Shown: positions 19,113 to 27,308, counted from the first letter of the stretch. The stretch: 64,000 nucleotides of DNA from Muribaculaceae bacterium (GCA_017427945.1 JAFRRT010000014.1:150710-214709); one strand, 5' to 3'. A program made the numbers and translations. Notes: a model not told the origin generated them from the sequence alone.

Positions 19113-20216
19113 ATGGCACTGGATGACGAACTGCTGGATGACGAACTGGAGTCTGGCGGTAAGGACGAGATACAATATGAATACAGCGAACCCGACTTTA
19201 CCGAGGACGGGCGTGACTACTGGGAGCACTACCACTATGTGGTGGAGCCCGGTCAAGTCTTGCTGCGCATCGACAAGTACCTCGTAGAGCGCATCAAGGG
19301 CACCAGCCGCAACCGCGTGCAGAACGCAGCCGAAGCGCAGTGCATCCGCGTGAACGGCCGTCCCGTCAAGAGCAACTACCGCGTGCATCCCGGCGATGTC
19401 ATCAGCGTAGTAATGGACCGTCCCCGCTACGAGTGCGAAATCGTCGCCCAAGACATCCCGCTGGACATCGTCTATGAGGACGCGAGCCTGATGGTAGTCA
19501 ACAAGCCCGCAGGCATGGTAGTACATCCAGGACACGGAAACTTCGACGGCACATTGGTCAACGCCCTGGCTTGGCACTTCAAGGACAATCCCGACTATGA
19601 CGTGACCGACCCACGTTTGGGTCTCGTGCACCGCATCGACAAGGACACCAGCGGCTTGCTCGTCATCGCCAAAACGCCCAATGCCAAGACTTCGCTCGGT
19701 GCCCAGTTCTTCAAGAAGAGCACCAAGCGCCAATACATCGCCGTCGTGTGGGGCGAGATGAAACAAGTGGACGGCACCGTAACCGGCAACATCGGGCGTG
19801 ACCCGCGCGACCGCGTGCTGATGAAGGTATTCCCTGACGGCGACCAGGGCAAACATGCCGTTACTCACTGGCACACCCTCGAAAACCTCGCCCATGTGGC
19901 TGTGGTGCAATGTCAACTGGAAACGGGCCGCACCCACCAGATACGCGTACACATGAAGCACATCGGCCACCCGTTATTCAACGATGCCCGTTACGGTGGT
20001 GACCAGATTCTGCGCGGCAACCGCTCCTCAAGCTACGCTCAATTCATTCACAACTGCTTTGAGCTGTGCCCCCGCCAGGCCTTGCACGCCAAGACCTTGG
20101 GCTTTATACACCCCGAGACAGGCGAACAGATGGATTTCGACAGCCCTCTTCCCGCCGACATGGCTGCCCTCATCACCAAGTGGGAAGACTACGCGCGCAA
20201 CCTCGCCACCAAGTAA
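19113..20216 (+). CDS. RluD-type 23S rRNA pseudouridine synthase
   Basis: RluA-family enzyme that isomerises uridines to pseudouridine in large-subunit rRNA. The 367 residues comprise an acidic N-terminal extension (about 1-45), an S4 RNA-binding domain (RNRVQNAAEAQCIRVNGRPV) and the catalytic domain. The family signature HRIDKDTSGL is at 173-182 with catalytic Asp176. QCQLETGRTHQIRVHMKHIG is also visible. Which uridines are modified is inferred only from RluD resemblance. It follows the PASTA gene by 6 bp and has a terminator after it. Confidence 0.92.
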   Translation: MALDDELLDDELESGGKDEIQYEYSEPDFTEDGRDYWEHYHYVVEPGQVLLRIDKYLVERIKGTSRNRVQNAAEAQCIRVNGRPVKSNYRVHPGDVISVVMDRPRYECEIVAQDIPLDIVYEDASLMVVNKPAGMVVHPGHGNFDGTLVNALAWHFKDNPDYDVTDPRLGLVHRIDKDTSGLLVIAKTPNAKTSLGAQFFKKSTKRQYIAVVWGEMKQVDGTVTGNIGRDPRDRVLMKVFPDGDQGKHAVTHWHTLENLAHVAVVQCQLETGRTHQIRVHMKHIGHPLFNDARYGGDQILRGNRSSSYAQFIHNCFELCPRQALHAKTLGFIHPETGEQMDFDSPLPADMAALITKWEDYARNLATK

Positions 20217-20234
20217 TCACCCCTAACAAGACAA

Positions 20235-20271
20235 AAAGCGGATGCCTTTTGAGACATCCGCTTTGTTTTTT
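20235..20271 (+). terminator. Rho-independent terminator after the pseudouridine synthase gene
   Basis: Stem AAAGCGGATG/CATCCGCTTT (10 bp, 10-nt loop), followed by GTTTTTTATC. The left arm holds GCGGATGCC, the complement of most of the GGCATCCGCA core found in two heptad spacers. Confidence 0.8.
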
Positions 20272-20286
20272 ATCAATTTGGTGGCA

Positions 20287-21108
20287 TCAATACTGTTCAT
20301 CAGCATTGGGGAAGTCACCGCTCTTGACATCAGCGATGTAGTTGCCCACGCTGTCGATGATTTGCTCACCCAGGTTGTTATAGATGCGCAGGAATTTGGG
20401 TTTGAACTCGCGGTTCAGACCAAGCATGTCGTGCAGCACAAGCACTTGCCCGCTGCATGCGCCACCGCCACCAATGCCGATAGTAGGCACATTTATCGAC
20501 TGCGTAACCTTGGCTGCCAACGTGGCGGGAATCTTCTCAAGCACGATACCGAAACAGCCGATTTCGGCCAGCACCTTTGCGTCGGCCAGCAGTCGCGTCG
20601 CTTCGGCTTCGTCCTGAGCACGGGTGGAATAGGTGCCGAATTTATTGATTGACTGGGGCGTAAGTCCCAGATGGCCCATAACGGGAATGCCGGCACGCAG
20701 TATCATCTCGATAGCGCCACGCATTTCACGTCCGCCTTCAAGCTTCACACCGTCGGCGCCAGTCTCACGCATGATGCGAACAGCATTCTGCTGAGCCTCG
20801 ATAGGATCTCCCTGATAGGTGCCGAAAGGCATGTCAACGATGACCATCGCACGCTTGACTGCACGTGCCACGGTGCGTCCATATACAATCATGTCGTCGA
20901 TGGTGATGGGAATTGTTGTCGCATTACCCTGCATAACATTGCTGGCGCTGTCTCCGACCAGGATGATGTCAATGCCGGCTTGGTCCACAAGGGTAGCCAT
21001 GGTATAATCATAGGCAGTAATCATCGCGATTTTCTCACCTGCTGTACGCATATCGGCAATGCGTTTGGTTGTCACCTTGCGGGAATCCGTTACTGTATAG
21101 GTTGACAT
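20287..21108 (-). CDS. panB: 3-methyl-2-oxobutanoate hydroxymethyltransferase
   Basis: First committed step of pantothenate synthesis: transfers a hydroxymethyl group from 5,10-methylene-THF to ketoisovalerate to form ketopantoate. The 273 residues show the TIM-barrel motifs ITAYDYTMATLVDQAGID and VGDSASNVMQG (metal-binding Asp), then DMPFGTYQ, GADGVKLEGG, MGHLGLTPQS and VLEKIPATLA (catalytic Glu). Length is normal. It is monocistronic, driven by a full consensus promoter at 21153-21184, and convergent with the RluD-type gene. Confidence 0.96.
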   Translation of the reverse strand: MSTYTVTDSRKVTTKRIADMRTAGEKIAMITAYDYTMATLVDQAGIDIILVGDSASNVMQGNATTIPITIDDMIVYGRTVARAVKRAMVIVDMPFGTYQGDPIEAQQNAVRIMRETGADGVKLEGGREMRGAIEMILRAGIPVMGHLGLTPQSINKFGTYSTRAQDEAEATRLLADAKVLAEIGCFGIVLEKIPATLAAKVTQSINVPTIGIGGGGACSGQVLVLHDMLGLNREFKPKFLRIYNNLGEQIIDSVGNYIADVKSGDFPNADEQY

Positions 21109-21152
21109 GATTCTTCTGTTTCTTTATTGGATTAAGTATTTTTGAAATCGCA

Positions 21153-21184
21153 CAAAAGTACACGTTTTATGTGCAATAATCAAA
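21153..21184 (-). promoter_or_regulatory. panB promoter
   Basis: On the minus strand TTTG (21184-21181), 20 bp, TACTTTTG (21160-21153). Full consensus; predicted leader about 38 nt. Confidence 0.75.
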
Positions 21185-21244
21185 ATTTCGGGCGAGATAA
21201 AACCAAAAAAAGTTTAAAATCTCCAATAATTCAATTTTTATACC

Positions 21245-21252
21245 TACTTTTG
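21245..21252 (+). promoter_or_regulatory. Putative -7 box TACTTTTG of the Cys/His repeat gene
   Basis: Exact TAnnTTTG, 44 bp before the ATG at 21297. No good -33 element. Confidence 0.5.
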
Positions 21253-21296
21253 TCGCTTTGAATACTATCTATTAACTAAAAAATAATCAACGAAAA

Positions 21297-21869
21297 ATGA
21301 AGAAATTCTTAATGACTCTCATGGTGGCAGTTTTCGCTGTTGGCGCAATGTCTGCCCAGACCGCTAAGACCACCACACAACAGGTTGTTGTAGAGAAAAA
21401 ACACGAATGCAAAGACCACCAGGACGGCAAACCTTGCACCAAGCCCGCCGACCAGCAGTGCGATGACTGCAAGGCTAAGGCTGCCGAGATGAAGAAGCAC
21501 GAACGCAAAGAAGGCATGGGCAAGAAGTGTGACAAAGCCGAAGGCATGAAGCACGAGTGCAAAGAGGGCCAGGGCCACGACTGCAAGAAGGGCGAAGGCA
21601 TGAAGCACGAATGCAAAGAAGGCATGGGCAAGAAGTGTGACAAAGCCGAGGGCATGAAGCATGAATGCAAAGAGGGCAAGGGCCACGACTGCAAGAAAGC
21701 CGAAGGCATGAAGCATGAATGCAAGGAAGGCATGGACAAGAAGTGTGATAAAGCCGAGGCCATGAAAAAGCATGAGCAGTGCAAGGATCACAAGGATGGC
21801 CAGAAGTGCGACAAGCCCGCCGACCAGCAGTGCCCCGATTGCAAGGAGAAAGCTGCTAAAAAGAACTAA
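21297..21869 (+). CDS. Secreted Cys/His/Lys-rich tandem-repeat protein, candidate metal binder
   Basis: No named family recognised. Of 190 residues, 1-21 form a clear signal peptide (FAVGAMSAQ). The mature part is highly charged and holds 17 cysteines. Residues 67-156 are five tandem 18-residue repeats of the type KHECKEGMGKKCDKAEGM, alternating with a KHECKEGxGHDCKKxEGM form. Flanking modules at the two ends resemble each other: CKDHQDGKPCTKPADQQC at 38-55 and a matching CKDHKDGQKCDKPADQQC near the C-terminus. The regular Cys-x2-to-x8 and His spacing suggests metal binding or a disulfide-linked structure in the periplasm. That is inference. The gene is flanked by its own -7 box and a strong terminator, so it is a single-gene unit. 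Confidence 0.8.
   Translation: MKKFLMTLMVAVFAVGAMSAQTAKTTTQQVVVEKKHECKDHQDGKPCTKPADQQCDDCKAKAAEMKKHERKEGMGKKCDKAEGMKHECKEGQGHDCKKGEGMKHECKEGMGKKCDKAEGMKHECKEGKGHDCKKAEGMKHECKEGMDKKCDKAEAMKKHEQCKDHKDGQKCDKPADQQCPDCKEKAAKKN
21495..21764 (+). repeat. Five in-frame 54-bp tandem repeats
   Basis: Codons 67-156 of the Cys/His-rich gene form five units of exactly 54 bp. Units 1, 3 and 5 are of one type and 2 and 4 of another, giving a 108-bp higher-order period. The third-position differences show they are not a recent array artefact. Confidence 0.85.
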
Positions 21870-21905
21870 AGTTTCTCAGAGACCGCAAAGGTTATAACAA
21901 GACAA

Positions 21906-21950
21906 GAATATCCCCGATTTCAGTGTAAATCGGGGATATTCTTTTTATTC
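21906..21950. terminator. Bidirectional terminator between the repeat-protein gene and the glycan operon
   Basis: Perfect 15-bp stem GAATATCCCCGATTT (21906-21920) and its complement (21927-21941) with a 6-nt loop, then TTTTTATT on the plus strand. It ends both the plus-strand repeat-protein gene and, from the other side, the operon ending at 21987. Confidence 0.85.
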
Positions 21951-21986
21951 AATAAAACTAACGTTACTCCTTCAAGAGAATATGCG

Positions 21987-22739
21987 TTAGTCGAGGTGGT
22001 TGTCTTGCATGTACTGGATAACGCGCTGCAGGTCGTTAGGAGTATCAACGGCAATGGTCTCGCTGTCCACCTCAATGTAATGGACATGGTAACCATTCTC
22101 GATGAAGCGCAAAATCTCGATGTCCTCAACCGACTCAACCTTGGCTTTGCCATACTTCTTGCCGTAGTCACAATAGAACTTGAGTGCCTCGGGCCTAAAG
22201 CCATAGACACACACCTGCTTGTAGTACTTCACGTTGATATTTCCTTTGGGGAACGGGGCCGCCGAACGAGTCAAGAACACACCGCGTCCGTCACCCGAAG
22301 CGATGACCTTAGGAACAGTGAAGTTAATCAGGTCAACAGGGTCGTGAATCTCGGTCATCAGGTTGGTAACCATAATGGGCGTATCGGGATTCTCAAGATA
22401 AGGAACTATCGCTGCACGAATCGTCTCAGGCTCAATGAGCGGCTCATCGCCCTGAATGTTGACATACAGGTCGGCGGGAATCTTCTCGGCAACTTCACCT
22501 ATGCGGTCAGTTCCCGTGCGATGGGACGTCGATGTCATGACCACGTTGATGCCACGTTCCTGACAGGCGTTAAAGATGCGGGAGTCATCGGTCGCCACAT
22601 ACACTTCAGTAAATTCGGCCACTTTCTTTGCCTGAAGATAGACGCGTTCTATCATCAGTTTGCCACAAATCTCGGCTAACGGCTTGCCCTCAAACCTTGA
22701 GGACTGATAACGTGCTGGAATAACGGCTATGATTTTCAT
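21987..22739 (-). CDS. KdsB-like CMP-sugar-acid cytidylyltransferase (second copy)
   Basis: Cytidylyltransferase of 250 residues with the CMP-Kdo synthetase motifs IPARYQSSRFEGKPLA, VYVATDDSRI, TSTSHRTGTDR and VNIQGDEPLIEPETI. It therefore probably activates Kdo or a related 2-keto-3-deoxy acid with CTP. It differs noticeably from the other copy at 13434-14195 and is the last gene of a five-gene glycan operon, 12 bp after an aldolase that could make a keto-deoxy acid. I infer that it activates the product of that aldolase. The exact acid is unknown, so no symbol is given. Confidence 0.88.
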   Translation of the reverse strand: MKIIAVIPARYQSSRFEGKPLAEICGKLMIERVYLQAKKVAEFTEVYVATDDSRIFNACQERGINVVMTSTSHRTGTDRIGEVAEKIPADLYVNIQGDEPLIEPETIRAAIVPYLENPDTPIMVTNLMTEIHDPVDLINFTVPKVIASGDGRGVFLTRSAAPFPKGNINVKYYKQVCVYGFRPEALKFYCDYGKKYGKAKVESVEDIEILRFIENGYHVHYIEVDSETIAVDTPNDLQRVIQYMQDNHLD

Positions 22740-22751
22740 ATTGTAAAGGTC

Positions 22752-24290
22752 TTAAAGGTATTGATAAATGGATTTAACATGCAGACTGCGATAGATGCTC
22801 GGCGTGAGCGAAACCAACGGAATCGACGTGAACTTCTCGAACTGGCGGAAGAGTGTGCGGTTCTCGCTGCTCAGCTCCATCTCTTTGTCTGAGAGCACCT
22901 GGCCACGATAGCCGTCATATCCTACAACGAAGACATCGGTCGGGGACATCTCGATGGCCGTCTGCAACGCCACGGTGGTGCAGGAGTCGACATAATCGTC
23001 AGTAAAGCTGATTTTTTCCAGCTCATAAGTATCCTTGGTGGCATAGGAAGGCACCTCGGTTCCCATTGCCCTGGGATAGGGAGATAACACGCAAACCCCC
23101 TTGAACTCACCTGCAGGCATCACAGTTTCCATGCGTCTGGCCTCGTTACCCACAAGAACATAGTACTTGTCGTTCTTCACGTCCTTGAACCGGGCGGCAT
23201 GACGTGCGGTGGCAAACACAACAGCCATATTGGGATGCATTTCGGTAAACTCCTTGATGGCCCTAACATGCTCGGCGGCACTCTCACCGCCACCCACAAT
23301 GAGCACCTCGTCATAATGGGCTGTCGGCAAAATGCCGAAATGGGCATTATCGGCAATGTGGTTGCGCTTGTTGTCCACGGCCCTGACAATGCTATTGAAG
23401 CTGTAGGCCCTGTTGGTACACCACGCCATCACCTCTTTTTGCGGGATGGAATTTGCTCCCGAAATCATATAGGGCAAAGTGGTACCCCAACCATGCTGAC
23501 GCAGCAACGGCATATAGGCGGTGATCGCATCGCCCAGCACATTGAAGTCAACCTCAAGCCCCTGCCGGTTCAGGCAAGTGAGCAGCAGCTCGATATTGAG
23601 GTTTCCGGCGCCACGTCCCATACCAAGTATTGTTCCGTCCACCGACTTAACGCCGCACTTAATGGCAGTAAGCGTGTTGATGAGCGCCATCTGCAGGTTG
23701 TTGTGACCATGGAAGCCCAATGGACAATCGGTAATCTCCTGAATCGCCGAAATGGTGCTGGCGACATCCTCAGGCATCATGCTACCAAAAGAATCCACCA
23801 TATTGAAAATCGTCACCACATCTTTCAACTGCGCGAATTTCGGTAGCAGTCCTTCGTACTCTCCCCACTTGGACATATACATCAAGTTAAAGCCCACCTC
23901 AAAGCCAGCCTCCTTGATATGTTTTGCCAAGTTGATGGCGCGGTCTATGTTCTTCGGGTCAACAGCAATCCTGATCATGTCAACCACGCCCTCAATGGGG
24001 GCCACCAAATACGGCAGGTCCTCGACTCGAGAGCTCTTCTCGTTGATCATCACCGCAATCTTCTTGTCGCATCGCTCACGTATTCTTCTGAGCGACGACA
24101 CGGGACAATAGCCATACTCTCCCATGTAAGTCTTATCAGGGTTATTGCGATAGCCCACCTCAATGTAATCTATGGGCAAAGTATTCACCGCATCCAGGTA
24201 GGTCCCCACCACATCAGGGGCAAAGTCCCAGTCGGTGTAGTACCCGCCGTCACGCAGTGTACAATCGAGAATTTGAAATTTACGTTCCAT
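22752..24290 (-). CDS. HMGL/DmpG-like metal-dependent aldolase with extra C-terminal domain
   Basis: Two-part 512-residue protein. Residues about 5-290 form an HMG-CoA-lyase-like TIM barrel. DCTLRDGG at 9-16 supplies the catalytic Arg13 and metal-binding Asp14, and FHGHN at 193-197 gives the two metal-binding histidines 194 and 196. GMGRGAGNLNIE at 223-234 is the typical loop. Related enzymes cleave or form 4-hydroxy-2-oxo acids from pyruvate and an aldehyde. Residues about 328-512 are a separate domain opening with VLIVGGGESAAEHVRAI, Rossmann-like and faintly like the MptE-like protein upstream. It overlaps the preceding gene by 11 bp and precedes the cytidylyltransferase by 12 bp. I infer it builds a 2-keto-3-deoxy (ulosonic) acid for CMP activation. 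Confidence 0.82.
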   Translation of the reverse strand: MERKFQILDCTLRDGGYYTDWDFAPDVVGTYLDAVNTLPIDYIEVGYRNNPDKTYMGEYGYCPVSSLRRIRERCDKKIAVMINEKSSRVEDLPYLVAPIEGVVDMIRIAVDPKNIDRAINLAKHIKEAGFEVGFNLMYMSKWGEYEGLLPKFAQLKDVVTIFNMVDSFGSMMPEDVASTISAIQEITDCPLGFHGHNNLQMALINTLTAIKCGVKSVDGTILGMGRGAGNLNIELLLTCLNRQGLEVDFNVLGDAITAYMPLLRQHGWGTTLPYMISGANSIPQKEVMAWCTNRAYSFNSIVRAVDNKRNHIADNAHFGILPTAHYDEVLIVGGGESAAEHVRAIKEFTEMHPNMAVVFATARHAARFKDVKNDKYYVLVGNEARRMETVMPAGEFKGVCVLSPYPRAMGTEVPSYATKDTYELEKISFTDDYVDSCTTVALQTAIEMSPTDVFVVGYDGYRGQVLSDKEMELSSENRTLFRQFEKFTSIPLVSLTPSIYRSLHVKSIYQYL

Positions 24291-25428
24291 GAAGTATTAA
24301 CTGTTTTGTTTTAGAAGCAAAAAATAACGCCCTATACTGGATAGCGCTTTTTAAATATTTTGGATATAACGAAGTACGTTTAATTGATTTAACCAACCCA
24401 TGTTGGGGATAGAGTGACAAGAACCTATCACGACCCGGGTGGCGACTACAGGAACCATTGAGCTGACCATTCTTCTTGAGTGCCATTTCAAGTGGCCGTT
24501 CCACATATCGAATACTGTTTCCACAATCCTTGAGGAAACGTTCTCCCTTAGCAGTGTTACACAACACAACCGATATAAAGCGATGGTTGGGCATCTCGGC
24601 AGTTCTTTCCAACCCCCAGAAATCCCCTACGGTCAAATCCCCGTAACGCTGAGTCGAGGCATAGGGGCACTGATAACAGTTCTCTCTGCTTATCAATCCC
24701 TTGAGATAGGCCGTATAAAAAATATCCACCAATTTGTATTTCCGATAGAGAACATCCTCGCCAAGAGAAGCCACCATCGACATACCGTTTTTCCCTCGGA
24801 AAACTACATTATCGTAATCGTCGATTCCCTTTCCTTGCAGGTATTCATTCAGATAAGTTATGGGAGCCACACCATGACAAACCAAATCCACCGCCAGTAA
24901 ATTTTCATAATCCTTTTGTAAATACTGCCGAAGACCGTGAATCTGACAAGGTGTACCGGTAAACATCACCATCACTCCCTCATCCAGTTTTTGCTTGACT
25001 TCAGTATAAACATCACCAGCAAACGCATGTACATAGCGGCTTCCCTGGCATTTGAGATATTCATTGACTGACGTAGCACCCGTGAATACCAATTGCTTCT
25101 CGTGTAGCTTCACACCGAATGCCGTCCCACCATTCCTGATGATGTGACAAGCCAAAGTTGTGACCACACCAGCTGAAGCTGCATTCTCAATTAATTGTTT
25201 ATCGGTCGACCAAGCAGCGAAGCATTTCTGGACACTATTCGAAGAGATAACATTTTGCGTCAGAGCAGGGCAGACCATTCGACACAAGCCGCACTCCACA
25301 CAAGCGTTAGCGTCTATCACAGGATAAAGCGCACCACTTTCATCACTGCGAAATTGAATCGCATGATGCGGACAGACACTGTAGCAAGTACAGCAACCTG
25401 TACATTTATTATGGTCGCATAGCTCCAT
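24280..25428 (-). CDS. Coenzyme F420 hydrogenase/dehydrogenase beta-subunit-like Fe-S flavoprotein
   Basis: Redox protein of 382 residues. Two [4Fe-4S] ferredoxin motifs lie at the N-terminus (CTGCCTCYSVCP, Cys 9/12/15/19, and CVECGLCRMVCP, Cys 43/46/49/53). FrhB-like N- and C-terminal domains follow, with TGTPCQIHGLRQYL and the extra cysteines in CYQCPYASTQRYGDLTVGDF. Homologues in polysaccharide clusters of anaerobes usually neighbour a pyruvyl transferase-family gene, as here; these organisms lack F420 synthesis, so FAD or FMN is the likely cofactor. It overlaps the upstream gene by 20 bp. A reductive step on a sugar or sugar acid is inferred. Confidence 0.88.
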   Translation of the reverse strand: MELCDHNKCTGCCTCYSVCPHHAIQFRSDESGALYPVIDANACVECGLCRMVCPALTQNVISSNSVQKCFAAWSTDKQLIENAASAGVVTTLACHIIRNGGTAFGVKLHEKQLVFTGATSVNEYLKCQGSRYVHAFAGDVYTEVKQKLDEGVMVMFTGTPCQIHGLRQYLQKDYENLLAVDLVCHGVAPITYLNEYLQGKGIDDYDNVVFRGKNGMSMVASLGEDVLYRKYKLVDIFYTAYLKGLISRENCYQCPYASTQRYGDLTVGDFWGLERTAEMPNHRFISVVLCNTAKGERFLKDCGNSIRYVERPLEMALKKNGQLNGSCSRHPGRDRFLSLYPQHGLVKSIKRTSLYPKYLKSAIQYRALFFASKTKQLILHGT

Positions 25429-26536
25429 CTAAAAAGGCCTTGGAAAATTTGATCATTGGAGACAACTTCGACTCAACGGCGGTCCAGTCTATCTCTTTAC
25501 CCATCGACTCAGGATCACCCTCACGAAATACAATTCTATCAGCGAGTCCAAGTGTATCCATCAGGCTATAGATGCGCGATGCTGTTCCCTGTTCCGGTGT
25601 TCCATGAACAAAAACTTGGAAACTCTTTTTCAGAATGATAGATAACGCGGAACCATGGAATGAGTTGGTAAAAACATATTTTGCTCCGCCAAGTAAAGAG
25701 ATAAACTCTGCAGGGCCAGCATCATATCGCTTGATGTTGGGATATAACCATTCACGTAGATTCTTGTCTACCACTACAACAGGAAGTTTATACCTCTTGG
25801 ATACAGATTTGACATAATCTCTCATTTCAGAAGAGCCGCCATGAACTGAATAGAAAAAAATGTAGGGTTTTTTGATTTTCTTGTCATCCCTCATCACTTT
25901 TTGCCATTGCTCACTTGACAACAAGAAAACCGGATCCATAACCTGTACGGTTTCTTTCCCACTTATCGATGAAATAACATCGACTGCATTCTGTTCCCGG
26001 ACAGACAACGCAGAAAAATCTGATAACTCTTCATGGAACTTAGAAACGAGATCAGGATGAACAGATGACATTCCCATACTGGCGGCATATGATAATCTGA
26101 CACCCTTGTCTTTTGCAAAAGCAAGGAGAAACGCGTCATCATAATTTTTGCAGAAAGTGTTCCAGATTTGATCACTGCCACAAATGTAGTAATCATAGTC
26201 CAAATCGGCTTTGGCTAAGTCAGCATTGCTATAATACACGTCCTTGGACAACCGTATATTATCATTGATAAAACCTTTAACCCTCTCATTTCGACATTTA
26301 AGTTTCCTCAAGTGAATTAAAGTATCAATATTTCTAATTATATTCATCGGATGTTTCATTGGGCGCATAAAGTATTTATAGCTCATTGCAACACGATATG
26401 TTCTGAAATCAATTGTCTCTGCATCAAAACCTAACGCATTCAAATAATAATTCAATGCATAAGCCTGCAAAACCGCACCATAATTATTTATCATGTGAAT
26501 CGTGACGATTCCTACCCGTTTCTTCTTGTTTTCCAT
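25409..26536 (-). CDS. Polysaccharide pyruvyl transferase family protein
   Basis: Protein of 375 residues in the PF04230 family, which adds pyruvate ketals to sugars from phosphoenolpyruvate. The N-terminal VTIHMINNYGAVLQAYAL and the motif ICGSDQIWN (about 118-126) are diagnostic, as is TNSFHGSALSIIL near the C-terminus. It is the second gene of the five-gene operon: the MptE-like gene ends 13 bp upstream, and the Fe-S flavoprotein starts inside its last codons. The paired occurrence with an F420-dehydrogenase-beta-like protein is common in anaerobe exopolysaccharide loci. Its acceptor sugar is unknown, and a glycosyltransferase role is possible because the family fold is GT-like. Confidence 0.9.
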   Translation of the reverse strand: MENKKKRVGIVTIHMINNYGAVLQAYALNYYLNALGFDAETIDFRTYRVAMSYKYFMRPMKHPMNIIRNIDTLIHLRKLKCRNERVKGFINDNIRLSKDVYYSNADLAKADLDYDYYICGSDQIWNTFCKNYDDAFLLAFAKDKGVRLSYAASMGMSSVHPDLVSKFHEELSDFSALSVREQNAVDVISSISGKETVQVMDPVFLLSSEQWQKVMRDDKKIKKPYIFFYSVHGGSSEMRDYVKSVSKRYKLPVVVVDKNLREWLYPNIKRYDAGPAEFISLLGGAKYVFTNSFHGSALSIILKKSFQVFVHGTPEQGTASRIYSLMDTLGLADRIVFREGDPESMGKEIDWTAVESKLSPMIKFSKAFLDGAMRP

Positions 26537-26549
26537 TGCTCAAAAAAAA

Positions 26550-27308
26550 TTATTTACGTAAGACCTCGTCAAGGTTGACACGTTCAAAGGCCTCGAGCTT
26601 TCCGCCACGCGTGGCATTGTAAACCGTGAAGCCCTCATGTGCATCGGCAAACTTCCTTGCCGTCATGTAGGCCATCGTGCTCTCGACTATGCGAGGCAGG
26701 TTCAAGCCCTTATTGCTCGCCTTAGAACCCTCAAAATAGTCCTTGACATCATCTTTCATGACAGGAACGCCTTTCTCGTTCAGGCTGATTGAGTAGTTGT
26801 GGTCAATACCCAAAAGATAGACCTCGCTGAAACCCATGTAGTAAGCCAACTGAATCGCGCCATAGGTCACGGTGAAACCCTGTCCCATATATCGGTGAAT
26901 GCGGGTACTGAAATCGGCGTCACCAGGATAGAAATCTTTGTGGCGCAGGACGAAATAGGAGATTCTGTCGTTATCGCCAAAATTTGGTTTGGTGTCAATA
27001 GGCAGGAAAATGCGGCGGCATTCAACCGTTTTGATATCCTCCTGGAATTTATCTATCAACTTAAAATCCTGATTGACGTAATAGGTCGGCCTCCAGGTAG
27101 TCTTCGGGAATATCTCAAAGATACGGTTGGAGCCAAAGGTTATCTCGCCTTTCAGGTTCTCAAGGTCTTCAATGGTCAAACTGGGGCCCGTCCCGATAAC
27201 GAAACAACGCTTCCCTTGATGTATTCCCTTGAACTGTTTCAATTCATTGCAGAGGGAATAATTCTGATAATATTGTTTGAGAGAGAAAAAGTATTCTTTC
27301 TTACCCAT
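26550..27308 (-). CDS. MptE-like (DUF115/Maf-type) protein, putative glycosyltransferase
   Basis: Protein of 252 residues opening the glycan operon. The key motif CFVIGTGPSLTIEDLENL (about 35-52) is the PF01973 signature, shared with the core of flagellin-modifying Maf proteins that transfer pseudaminic or legionaminic acid. Further matches are GSNRIFEIFP, GAIQLAYYMGFSEVYLLGID and, near the C-terminus, FTVYNATRGGKLEAFERV, all usual in this family. In the context of a CMP-sugar-acid synthetase I infer transfer of that acid onto a glycan or protein. It is the first gene after the promoter at 27401-27432, with an 86-nt leader. Confidence 0.82.
   Translation of the reverse strand: MGKKEYFFSLKQYYQNYSLCNELKQFKGIHQGKRCFVIGTGPSLTIEDLENLKGEITFGSNRIFEIFPKTTWRPTYYVNQDFKLIDKFQEDIKTVECRRIFLPIDTKPNFGDNDRISYFVLRHKDFYPGDADFSTRIHRYMGQGFTVTYGAIQLAYYMGFSEVYLLGIDHNYSISLNEKGVPVMKDDVKDYFEGSKASNKGLNLPRIVESTMAYMTARKFADAHEGFTVYNATRGGKLEAFERVNLDEVLRK

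Noticed and set aside
18234-19970. 578-codon open frame on the minus strand
   Set aside because: It lies opposite the PASTA and RluD-type genes, which have clear domains and a perfect promoter. The antisense frame encodes a biased Val/Leu/His-rich sequence with no family motif.
21495-21764. CRISPR-like direct repeats
   Set aside because: Units are contiguous, in frame and coding, without spacers.
21287-21784. Ser/Leu/Phe-rich repeat frames antisense to the Cys/His repeat gene
   Set aside because: Repetitive only because the sense gene is repetitive; the sense frame has a signal peptide, a -7 box and a terminator.
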